64,000 bases of DNA from Pseudomonas putida. GTDB taxonomy: Bacteria > Pseudomonadota > Gammaproteobacteria > Pseudomonadales > Pseudomonadaceae. Location of the stretch: the NCBI RefSeq assembly GCF_001636055.1, contig NZ_CP011789.1, positions 1,364,001-1,428,000 of the forward strand, in the 5' to 3' direction. Both the position numbers and the translations under genes were made by a program. The notes below the pieces were generated by a model. It worked only from the letters and a program-made list of their open reading frames with translations. It was not told the origin of the DNA and searched no databases. The number at the start of each line of letters is the position of its first letter. Within the stretch, counting starts at the first letter, position 1. This document shows, piece by piece, positions 10,295 through 17,934 of the stretch.

Positions 10295-10312
10295 CACTGA
10301 TGTCCATCAGTG
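10295..10312 (+). terminator. Palindrome CACTGATG-tc-CATCAGTG, possible terminator of rluD-pgeF
   Basis: The eight-base arms are perfect and the downstream strand is T-rich (TTGTTGCTTTTT), so it could terminate rluD-pgeF transcription. A two-base centre forces the hairpin to open to a six-base loop, so an operator role is also possible. The surrounding 10250-10430 is locally AT-richer than its neighbours and otherwise shows nothing recognisable. Confidence 0.45.
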
Positions 10313-10436
10313 TTGTTGCTTTTTGTCGTAGTCTTTTCCTTCTCAAGCGTTTTGATCATCTTCAAATGCGTCGCAATAGCCGCTAGGCTCGCAACAATCC
10401 GTATCGCCGTGATCTTCCAACCAGAACGAGTCGGCC

Positions 10437-13154
10437 ATGACAGATTTGTCCCGTACGCATGGAGTCGCCAGCCAGGCCCTTGGTCTGCTGGACGGGCGTT
10501 TCTTCCGGCCACCGCTGCCGGACGGGCATGTGCTGCGCGCGCGCTTGTGCCAGCGTCTCGAAGCGGGTCTGGATGGGCGGCTGCTGCTGGTCAACGCACC
10601 GGCGGGGTTCGGCAAGAGTTCGCTGGCCATCGAGTTCTGCCAGCAGTTGCCCAGCCACTGGCGCAGCCTCTGGTTGGGCCTGAGCCAGCGCGACGCCGAC
10701 CCCGGTCGTTTCCTCGAGCGCCTGCTCGAAGGCTTGCAGCAGTTCTGCCCGGCATTGGGCGGTCAGGCCATGGGGCTGCTGAAGATGCGCCAGCGCCATC
10801 AGCCGTTCGCCTTCGAGGAGTGGCTCGACAGCCTGCTCGACGAGCTGGCGCTCTACCTGAACGCCGACACGCCGCTGCTGCTGGTGCTGGATGACTACCA
10901 TCTTGCCCAGGGGCCGGTTCTCGATCGCTGCCTGCAGTTCTTCCTCAACCATTTGCCCCCGGGCCTGGCATTGCTGGTCACCAGCCGCCAGCGCCCTGAC
11001 TGGCACCTGGCGCGGCTGCGCCTGTCGCGCCAGTTGGCCGAGCTCAACGAACAAGACCTGCGCCTGACCTCCGATGAAGCCCTTGCCGTGATTGGCCGCC
11101 AGCCCACCGGCCTGCGTGGCCAGGCGCTGGACAACCTGATCCAGCGCAGCGACGGCTGGGTCGCCGGGTTGCGTTTCTGGCAGCTGGCGACCAGCGAGTC
11201 GGGCGAGGACCATGCCTTGCCCCAGGCGCTGCACGGTGGCGAAGGGCTGATCCGCGATTACCTGCTCGAAGAGGTCATCGAGATCCTCCCGGTAGAAGTC
11301 CAGGCTTTCCTCTACGACACCGCCTGCCAGGAGCGCTTCTGCACCGAACTGTGCGACGCCCTGCGCGAGCGTGAGGACAGTGCGGCGATCCTGCGCTACC
11401 TGCAGGCTCACCAGGTGTTCCTGGTGCCGCTGGATGAGCACGGCCGGTGGTTCCGTTATCACCACCTGTTCTCCGACCTGCTGCGCAGTCGCCAGGCCAG
11501 CGAGCCTTCGGCGGCGCTGCACCTGCGAGCCTGCCGCTGGTTCGAGCGCCAGGGGCTGCTCGATGAAGCGGTGGAGCAGGCCTTGCGTGCGGGTTCTCTG
11601 GATGTCGCCGCCGATCTGGTGCAGAGCCTTTCCGAAGAGCAACTGTTGGCCGAACAGAACGTCGGCATGCTGCTGCGCTGGAAGATGGACCTGCCAGACA
11701 GCCTGCTGATCAGCACGCCACGCCTGATCGTGCTGTACAGCTGGGCACTGGGTCTGGCCTGCCAGCTGGATGCAGCCGAAGAACTGGCGGCCTATCTCAG
11801 CCGTTTCCTGCCAGCGCCCTCGGCGACCGCACAGAAGTCCATGCTCGCCCAGTGGCTGGCGCTCAGCGGCGTGATCGCACGCGGCCGCGGCGATCGCGAG
11901 CGGACCCTGGCCTACTGCGAGGAAGCCCTGCAGAGCCTGCCCTGCAAGCGCTATGGCCAGCGGCTGGTGTGCCTGTCGACGCTGTCCAACCTGGCCATTG
12001 CCGACGGGGACTTCTGGCGGGCGCGGGGTTGGAACCGTGAGGCGCTGGAGTTGGCCCAGCGTGTTGGCAATCCGTTGTTCGAGGCCCTGGCCCATTACGA
12101 TCGCGCCAGGGTGTTGCACGCCCGGGGCGAAGTGTTGCGCGCCCTGGACGAGGTGCGTCAGGGGTTGCAGCGTCTGCAGGGGTTGTCGGGGCAGCGCCTG
12201 TACGCCGTGCGCGCCCGGTTGATTCTCTACGAAGGCTACCTGTATGCCTCGCGCCTGCAACCAGGCCAGGGGCGGGCGCGGTTGCGCGCCGGGCTGAGCG
12301 AAGCACGGGCCTGCCGTGATATCAGCGTGCTGATCGGCCATTGCGTGATCGCCTCGCTGGAGGGGCGCGACGGGCGCTTCGCCGAGGCCTTTGCGGAGCT
12401 CGCCGAGGCCGAGCGATTGATGCATATCTGGGACGTGCCGCCGATCTTCTATCTGGCCATGATCACGCTGGTGAAATGCGAGCTCTGGCTGGCCCAGGGC
12501 CGCACCGACCTTGCCGAGTCCTGGCTGCTGCGCCTGGGGCAGACCTACGGCGGCGAGCAACCGGCCGCGGCACCGGAATTTCATCCATTGCTGCCACTGC
12601 ATATCGAGCTTCAACAAGCGTTGCTGGAACGTACCCTGGCACGACCGGAGCCTGCCGAGCAGCGCTTGCGGGCGCTGGTCGCGCAGGGGCAGGCCAGTGG
12701 TGGAATGATGCTGGCGGTCAGCGCGCTCTGCCAGTTGGTTGAGCTGTTGCTGGCGCAGGGGCGCGAACAGGAAGCGGGCAAGTTGCTGGGCAAAGCGCTT
12801 GAGGCCGCGCGTGGCGGTGCCTTGCATGCTTTCCAGCGGTTGCTGGAAGAACGCCCGATATGGTTGCGTGAGCAGCTCGCCGCCAGCCCCGTGTGCCCGG
12901 TCCAGGCCGAACTGCTGGCACGCCTGCCGCAGACTCCGCCTGTCACCGTGGCCAGCAATGAGGCGCTCAGTGGCCGTGAGCTGGCGGTACTGGAACTGAT
13001 CGCCCAAGGCTGCTCCAACCAGCAGATCAGTGAGCGCCTGTTCATCTCCCTGCACACCGTCAAGACCCACGCCAGCCATATCAACAGCAAGCTGGGCGTC
13101 GAGCGCCGCACGCAAGCCGTGGCACGGGCCAAATCGCTTGGCCTGCTGGTCTAG
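10437..13154 (+). CDS. MalT-like LuxR-family ATP-dependent transcriptional regulator
   Basis: The 905-aa protein has the LAL/MalT layout. An N-terminal STAND ATPase carries a P-loop NAPAGFGKSS (from residue 53) and a Walker B-like LLLVLDDYH. A long helical TPR-type sensor middle follows. The last 65 residues are a LuxR helix-turn-helix (LSGRELAVLELIAQGCSNQQI). Such proteins bind ATP and a small ligand, oligomerise and activate promoters. Its target is not evident: the genes before and after are unrelated in function. The start has a weak ribosome site. It lies where clpB would be expected, suggesting a rearrangement boundary. Confidence 0.9.
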   Translation: MTDLSRTHGVASQALGLLDGRFFRPPLPDGHVLRARLCQRLEAGLDGRLLLVNAPAGFGKSSLAIEFCQQLPSHWRSLWLGLSQRDADPGRFLERLLEGLQQFCPALGGQAMGLLKMRQRHQPFAFEEWLDSLLDELALYLNADTPLLLVLDDYHLAQGPVLDRCLQFFLNHLPPGLALLVTSRQRPDWHLARLRLSRQLAELNEQDLRLTSDEALAVIGRQPTGLRGQALDNLIQRSDGWVAGLRFWQLATSESGEDHALPQALHGGEGLIRDYLLEEVIEILPVEVQAFLYDTACQERFCTELCDALREREDSAAILRYLQAHQVFLVPLDEHGRWFRYHHLFSDLLRSRQASEPSAALHLRACRWFERQGLLDEAVEQALRAGSLDVAADLVQSLSEEQLLAEQNVGMLLRWKMDLPDSLLISTPRLIVLYSWALGLACQLDAAEELAAYLSRFLPAPSATAQKSMLAQWLALSGVIARGRGDRERTLAYCEEALQSLPCKRYGQRLVCLSTLSNLAIADGDFWRARGWNREALELAQRVGNPLFEALAHYDRARVLHARGEVLRALDEVRQGLQRLQGLSGQRLYAVRARLILYEGYLYASRLQPGQGRARLRAGLSEARACRDISVLIGHCVIASLEGRDGRFAEAFAELAEAERLMHIWDVPPIFYLAMITLVKCELWLAQGRTDLAESWLLRLGQTYGGEQPAAAPEFHPLLPLHIELQQALLERTLARPEPAEQRLRALVAQGQASGGMMLAVSALCQLVELLLAQGREQEAGKLLGKALEAARGGALHAFQRLLEERPIWLREQLAASPVCPVQAELLARLPQTPPVTVASNEALSGRELAVLELIAQGCSNQQISERLFISLHTVKTHASHINSKLGVERRTQAVARAKSLGLLV

Positions 13155-13170
13155 AAAGCGCCTTGCAGTT

Positions 13171-13200
13171 AAAATGATGGCTAGTTGCCATTGTTTTGTC
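13171..13200 (+). terminator. Weak hairpin after the MalT-like gene
   Basis: ATGGC-tagtt-GCCAT is followed by TGTTTTGTC, 23 bases past the regulator's stop. The stem is only five base pairs, so termination is plausible but weak. Confidence 0.35.
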
Positions 13201-13309
13201 ATGCGCTGACTTCCCAGTCTCATCTTTCCCGCCGCCCGGCCGATACAGCTTTCGCCGGGCACAGTCGCCGCAGGTCTTTTTCCACCTCTTCTCAATACAG
13301 GTCGTGTTG

Positions 13310-14917
13310 ATGCTGCAGTATGGGCAAAAAAGCTTTCTGATCGTCGACGACTTCACCGACTTTCGCACCTCGACGCGCTCCATGCTGCGCGAGCTGGGTG
13401 TGCGCGACGTGGACACCGCCGACAGCGGCGAGCAGGCCCTGCGGATGTGCGCGCAGAAGCGCTATGACTTCATTCTCCAGGACTTCCACCTGGGCGATGG
13501 CAAGAAGAACGGCCAGCAGGTGCTCGAGGACCTGCTGCTGGACAAGCTCATCAGCCATGAATGTGTGTTCATCATGGTCACGGCCGAAAGCAGCCAGTCG
13601 ATTGTCCTCAGCGCCATCGAGCATGAACCGGACGCCTATCTGACCAAACCGTTCAACCGCCTGGGCCTGGCCCAGCGGCTGGAAAAGCTGGTGCAGCGCA
13701 AGACCCTGCTCAAGCCGATCCTCCAGGCGCTGGACCGCGGGCGCCCGGCAGAGGTGCTGGCGGCCTGCGCCGAGCTGTGCAAGCAGGATCCGCGTTTCGC
13801 GCCGTTGTGCCTGCGCTACCGGGCCGATGCGTTGCGCGACCTCAATCGCTTCGACGACCTGGAAAAGTTTCTTACCAACATTCTTGCCAGCCGCCCGCAG
13901 CCTTGGGTGTATTCGGCGCTGGGCAGCCTGATGCACAAGCGTGGCCAGTACGAACAGGCCCAGGGCGTCTATGAGCAAGCGCTCAAAGCCTTCCCGATCA
14001 TGCCTGGGCTGTACGACGGGCTGGCCGAAGTGCTGGTGGCCAAAGGCGACAACAAGCGCGCCCAGCACATGCTCGAAGAGGCGGTGCGCCTGTCGCCGCT
14101 GGCGGTGCGTCGCCAAGCAGCGCTGGGCAAGCTGGCGCTGGACAACGAAGACTACGAAGGCGCATCCAAGGCATACCGGCATGCCGTCAGCCAGGGGCAG
14201 AGCTCGCGTTACAAGAGCGCCGAGAGCAACCTGGGCCTGGTCCAGGCGCTGATGAACAAGAACGCCGGCAATGGCCTCGATGCGCGCACGCGGGTCGAGA
14301 TCAATACCGTGCTCAGCGAAGTCGCCAAGGAAAACACCGAGGACCAGGGCCTGCAGGTGCGCGCCCGGCTGATGAAGGCTGCCAGCCTGCAGCAGGCCGG
14401 CGATGCGGAAACCGCGGCCAAGCTCACCGAGCAGGCCATGCAGCGCCTGGACAAGATGGACCAGTTCTTCTCGGTCGATGCCGCACTGACCGTGGCCAGG
14501 CAGCTCAAGGCGCTGGGCCAGGAGTCGGCCGGGACTTCGATCCTCAAGGGCTGCGTGGAAACCTATGGCGATGACCCGAAAGTGATGCAGAGTGTGGCCA
14601 AGGTGACTGACGACCCGAGCGTGCTCGGCGCTGTCACCGAAGCCGTGGATCTCAACCGCCAGGGTGTACGCAGTTACCAGGGCGGCCAGTTGAACGAGGC
14701 TCTGGAGATGTTCCGCAAGGCCCTGTCGTTGCAACCGAAGAACATCAGTATCGCCCTCAATACCGCCCAGGCGCTGCTGCGTATCGGCGGCGAAAGTCCG
14801 TCGGAGTCGCTTATGCAGGAATGTCGCAACTGCCTTAACCGCGTGGCCGGCATCCCCGCCAGCGACAACCGCTTCGACCGCTACCGCAAGCTGCACGTGC
14901 GAGTGTTCGGCGCATGA
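13310..14917 (+). CDS. Response regulator with C-terminal TPR repeats
   Basis: The 535-aa protein has an N-terminal CheY-like receiver (residues 1-130). It contains FLIVDDF, the phosphorylatable D58 in LQDFHLGDG, MVTAES and the LTKPF lysine. About 400 residues of tetratricopeptide repeats follow, with no DNA-binding or enzymatic output domain. It probably signals by protein-protein contact. I start at the ATG at 13310 (MLQYGQKSF); the frame is open further upstream but that part lacks family character. It overlaps the downstream kinase gene by four bases, so the two form a two-component pair. Confidence 0.88.
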   Translation: MLQYGQKSFLIVDDFTDFRTSTRSMLRELGVRDVDTADSGEQALRMCAQKRYDFILQDFHLGDGKKNGQQVLEDLLLDKLISHECVFIMVTAESSQSIVLSAIEHEPDAYLTKPFNRLGLAQRLEKLVQRKTLLKPILQALDRGRPAEVLAACAELCKQDPRFAPLCLRYRADALRDLNRFDDLEKFLTNILASRPQPWVYSALGSLMHKRGQYEQAQGVYEQALKAFPIMPGLYDGLAEVLVAKGDNKRAQHMLEEAVRLSPLAVRRQAALGKLALDNEDYEGASKAYRHAVSQGQSSRYKSAESNLGLVQALMNKNAGNGLDARTRVEINTVLSEVAKENTEDQGLQVRARLMKAASLQQAGDAETAAKLTEQAMQRLDKMDQFFSVDAALTVARQLKALGQESAGTSILKGCVETYGDDPKVMQSVAKVTDDPSVLGAVTEAVDLNRQGVRSYQGGQLNEALEMFRKALSLQPKNISIALNTAQALLRIGGESPSESLMQECRNCLNRVAGIPASDNRFDRYRKLHVRVFGA

Positions 14918-15606
14918 GCCGCGATGAGCAGGGGCTGGATTTTTCCACGGTGATTGCCTCCACCGTGCATGACATGAAGAACTCGCTTTCGGCCCTGATC
15001 CAGGCCCACGACCAGTGGCTGGCGCGTTTGCCCGAACAGTCCCGCAGTGGCAGCGAACAAGGGGTGATGGAGCACGAGTTCCGCCACCTCAACGGTATGC
15101 TGGTGCAGTTGCTGGGGTTGTACAAGCTGGGCATCAACCAGCTGCCGATCTGCCCCGACTACCACGAGCTCGAGGATTTCGTCGAAGCCCAACTGGCCGC
15201 GCAGCAGGAAGTCATCCGCCACCGCGACGTGCTGGCGACCTGGCGCATCGACACCGAAAGCCCGCTGGGCTTCTTCGACCGTGAACTGGTCGCCTCGGTG
15301 GTCGCCAACGTGCTGACCAACGCCATTCGCTACGCCGGGCACACGCTGCTGATCAGCGTCGAAGAGGAGGGCGAGCAGTTGGTGATCAGCGTCAACGATG
15401 ATGGCGCCGGTTATCCACAGCGCTTGCTTGAGCGTCAGCAGGACTACGTGCAGGGCATCGACCAGCAGAGCGGCAGCACCGGCCTTGGCCTGTACTTCGC
15501 CGCCAGGATCGCCGCCCTGCACGAGCGCAACGGCGTGCGTGGGCGGATCGAAATCGCCAACGGTGGTGCGCTGGGTGGCGGGTTGTTCAGGTTGTTTTTG
15601 CCTTGA
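14914..15606 (+). CDS. Soluble sensor histidine kinase, short
   Basis: At 230 aa this is a minimal kinase with no membrane segment or recognisable sensor domain. It has a phospho-acceptor-like helix with the atypical H-box VHDMKNSLSALI. The ATPase core shows the N box (VANVLTNAIRYA), a D/G1 box (NDDGAGYP) and a G2 box (GSTGLGLYFAARI). It is coupled by an ATGA overlap to the TPR response regulator, its presumed partner. What it senses is unknown; it may depend on other proteins for input. Confidence 0.85.
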   Translation: MSRDEQGLDFSTVIASTVHDMKNSLSALIQAHDQWLARLPEQSRSGSEQGVMEHEFRHLNGMLVQLLGLYKLGINQLPICPDYHELEDFVEAQLAAQQEVIRHRDVLATWRIDTESPLGFFDRELVASVVANVLTNAIRYAGHTLLISVEEEGEQLVISVNDDGAGYPQRLLERQQDYVQGIDQQSGSTGLGLYFAARIAALHERNGVRGRIEIANGGALGGGLFRLFLP

Positions 15607-15697
15607 CTCTGGCTATTTGAGTATCACTTCCCACTGCGTTGTGGGATAGCTCCTGACCTCGAGTTCATGACTTCAAAAGCAGCGCTTCAGATGACAA

Positions 15698-15718
15698 TGT
15701 AGACACGTTGTTTCTACA
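15698..15718. promoter_or_regulatory. Candidate toxin-antitoxin operator (TGTAGA-N9-TCTACA)
   Basis: A perfect six-base inverted repeat with a nine-base centre lies about 57-77 bases before the antitoxin start. MazE-type antitoxins usually bind such palindromes to repress their own operon. Confidence 0.4.
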
Positions 15719-15774
15719 GGTTACTTGCAATCATCTGGAGGGTTTCTACTATGTATCTACCTTTGGAGATACTT

Positions 15775-16029
15775 ATGGAAGTCAAGATTCAACAATGGGG
15801 CAACAGTGCTGCCATTCGCCTGCCATCGACCATTCTCAAGCAGATGCGCCTGAGCGTGGGCTCCGTCCTCAGCCTGGATACCGCCACCGGGTCGCTGGTT
15901 CTCAAGCCCGTCCGATCAAAACCCAAGTACAAGCTTGAGGAGCTGATGGCCCAGTGCGATCTCGATGCACCCGAGCCGGATGAGCTCGCGGCGTGGAACG
16001 CCATTCGTCCTGTTGGTCGTGAGGTATGA
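15775..16029 (+). CDS. MazE/PemI-type AbrB-fold antitoxin
   Basis: The 84-aa protein begins MEVKIQQWGNSAAIRLP, the classic MazE/AbrB swapped-hairpin DNA-binding start, followed by an acidic C-terminus that would wrap the toxin. Two starts have good ribosome sites: the ATG at 15775 (GGAG upstream, chosen because it gives the family N-terminus) and an ATG at 15751. The stop overlaps the toxin start by four bases. Confidence 0.85.
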   Translation: MEVKIQQWGNSAAIRLPSTILKQMRLSVGSVLSLDTATGSLVLKPVRSKPKYKLEELMAQCDLDAPEPDELAAWNAIRPVGREV

Positions 16030-16373
16030 GGCGGGTGGGATTCGCCAGGGGCGATATTGTGCGAGTCGATCTTGAGCCTGTGGTCGGACGCGAGCAGCAA
16101 GGTGCGATGCGTCCGGTTCTGGTGCTCACACCGGCTGCCTACAATGCCGCGGGCCTGGCGGTGGTAGTCCCGATCACTCAAGGTGGGGATTTCGCCCGAC
16201 ATGCCGGGTTTGCAGTCACGCTCAGCGGGGCAGGTACGCGAACCCAGGGCGTGGTGTTGTGCAACCAGTTGCGTACGCTGGATCTCGAGGCACGTGGTGC
16301 CCGACGTATCGAGTCTGTTCCCGACGTTGTCATTGATGATGCGCTGGCGCGCGTACAAACCTTATTTGAATGA
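16026..16373 (+). CDS. MazF/PemK-type endoribonuclease toxin
   Basis: This 115-aa toxin would cleave mRNA at short sequence motifs when freed from its antitoxin. Family features are the start RGDIVRVDLEPVVGREQQG, the RPVLVL strand, VVVPIT and LCNQLRTLDL. The gene is complete and in frame. It is coupled to the antitoxin by an ATGA overlap. The pair is wedged between a histidine kinase and a hydrolase gene, a common setting for mobile stabilising modules. Confidence 0.88.
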   Translation: MRRVGFARGDIVRVDLEPVVGREQQGAMRPVLVLTPAAYNAAGLAVVVPITQGGDFARHAGFAVTLSGAGTRTQGVVLCNQLRTLDLEARGARRIESVPDVVIDDALARVQTLFE

Positions 16374-16401
16374 GCGTGAAGTCGCTTGGAGCTGGACTCC
16401 C

Positions 16402-17046
16402 ATGACCCCTATCCCTGTATCGCTGATCCGCGAAACCTTTCCCGTAGGTCCCCTGCAGTGCAACTGCACGCTGATCGGCGACCCGGTCAGCAAGAAGGCC
16501 ATCGTCGTCGATCCGGGGGGCGACGAGCAGAAGATTCTCGCTCGCCTGCAACAGCATGGCCTGACGCTGGTGAGCATCATCCATACCCACGCCCACTTCG
16601 ATCATTTCCTGGCTTCCGGCAGGCTCAAGGAGCTGACCGGTGCGACCCTGCACCTACACAAGGACGACCAGCCGCTGTGGGACAACCTGGAGATGCAGTG
16701 CCAGATGTTCGGTGTGCCTTACACGCCGGTACCTGCCCCGGACCGCTGGCTCGCCGATGACGAAGCGCTGGCCTGCGGCTGTGGCGTGGCGCTGCACACA
16801 CCCGGGCATACGCCGGGCTCGATGAGTTTCTGGTTTGCCGAACACAAGCTGCTGATTGCCGGCGACACCCTGTTCCGGCGTGGCGTGGGGCGCACCGATT
16901 TGTGGGGGGGCGATCAACGGGCTATCGTTCGTTCCATCAAGGAGCGGCTGTATCGCCTGGATGAAGAGGCGATCGTGGTGACCGGCCATGGGCCGGACAC
17001 TCGCCTCGGCGAAGAGATGCGTGAGAACCCGTTCGTGCGGGCGTGA
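16402..17046 (+). CDS. Metallo-beta-lactamase-fold hydrolase, glyoxalase II-like (YcbL type)
   Basis: The 214-aa enzyme has the zinc motif THAHFDH and further ligand regions HTPGHTPGS and GDTLF. The final metal-binding/substrate region VTGHGPDT lies near the C-terminus. It is shorter than glyoxalase II, fitting the YcbL/YcbL-like thioester hydrolase group. The ATG at 16402 follows GGAG by eleven bases. It could hydrolyse S-lactoylglutathione or a related thioester; the substrate is not defined by sequence. Confidence 0.85.
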   Translation: MTPIPVSLIRETFPVGPLQCNCTLIGDPVSKKAIVVDPGGDEQKILARLQQHGLTLVSIIHTHAHFDHFLASGRLKELTGATLHLHKDDQPLWDNLEMQCQMFGVPYTPVPAPDRWLADDEALACGCGVALHTPGHTPGSMSFWFAEHKLLIAGDTLFRRGVGRTDLWGGDQRAIVRSIKERLYRLDEEAIVVTGHGPDTRLGEEMRENPFVRA

Positions 17047-17141
17047 AGTTTCATGGAATTTTTCCGCGTCGCTGCAATCCAAGGCTGGCACTGATCCGCA
17101 TACGATCCGCTGCACTTTTGAATTTCACCAGGAGCTTGTCC

Positions 17142-17864
17142 ATGTTCACCATGCGTCGTCTGATTATCGTCGCTACCGCTGCTGCCCTGATGACCGGCTG
17201 TGCCGGCCAGAACCCCTACGACAACCAGGGCCAGGCGCAGGGCGGCTCCACAGGGATGAGCAAGACTGCCAAGTACGGTGGCCTGGGTGCACTGGCCGGT
17301 GCCATCGCGGGTGCGGCCATCGATCACAACCACCGTGGCAAGGGTGCGCTGATCGGCGCTGCTGCGGTAGGCGCCGCCGCCGCCGGTTATGGCTACTATG
17401 CCGACAAGCAGGAAGCCGAGCTGCGTGCGCAGATGGCCAACACCGGTGTCGAAGTGCAGCGCCAGGGGGACCAGATCAAGCTGATCATGCCAGGTAACAT
17501 CACCTTCGCGACCGATTCGGCGAATATCGCCCCAAGCTTCTACTCGCCGCTGAACAACCTCGCCAGCTCGTTCAAGCAGTTCAACCAGAACACCATCGAA
17601 GTGGTTGGCTTCACCGACAGCACCGGCAGCCGCCAGCACAACATGGACCTGTCGCAGCGTCGCGCGCAGGCCGTCAGCACCTACCTGACCTCGCAGGGTG
17701 TCGATGCTTCGCGGGTGTCGGTACGAGGCATGGGCCCGGACCAGCCGATCGCCAGTAACGCCGATGCCAATGGGCGGGCGCAGAACCGTCGCGTCGAGGT
17801 CAACCTGAAGCCGATCCCTGGCCAGCAGTATGACCAGCAGGGCACCGTCCAGCAGTACCCTTGA
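17142..17864 (+). CDS. OmpA-family outer membrane lipoprotein (YiaD-like)
   Basis: The 240-aa protein has a lipoprotein signal with lipobox LMTGC. A glycine-zipper segment spans about residues 40-85 (GGLGALAGAIAGAAIDHN). A C-terminal OmpA domain includes TDSTGSRQHNMDLSQRRA, which binds peptidoglycan. It should tether the outer membrane to the cell wall. AGGAG lies seven bases before the ATG at 17142. It converges on pta, with a palindromic hairpin between. Confidence 0.9.
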   Translation: MFTMRRLIIVATAAALMTGCAGQNPYDNQGQAQGGSTGMSKTAKYGGLGALAGAIAGAAIDHNHRGKGALIGAAAVGAAAAGYGYYADKQEAELRAQMANTGVEVQRQGDQIKLIMPGNITFATDSANIAPSFYSPLNNLASSFKQFNQNTIEVVGFTDSTGSRQHNMDLSQRRAQAVSTYLTSQGVDASRVSVRGMGPDQPIASNADANGRAQNRRVEVNLKPIPGQQYDQQGTVQQYP

Positions 17865-17892
17865 CCTTTAACCCAGCCGCTTTGCGGCCCTG

Positions 17893-17928
17893 TCGCGGGA
17901 CAAGTCGGCGCACCGACTTGTCCCGCGA
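17893..17928. terminator. REP-type 16-bp hairpin between ompA-like gene and pta
   Basis: TCGCGGGACAAGTCGG and its perfect complement flank the loop CGCA between two convergent stops. It has no strong T tract, so it is best seen as a REP element acting as a bidirectional barrier. Confidence 0.65.
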
Positions 17929-17934
17929 TGCGTT

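Noticed and set aside
10383..13295. A 970-codon minus-strand open frame opposite the MalT-like gene.
   Set aside because: Gln- and Ala-rich shadow frame with no domain; the plus strand encodes a clear regulator.
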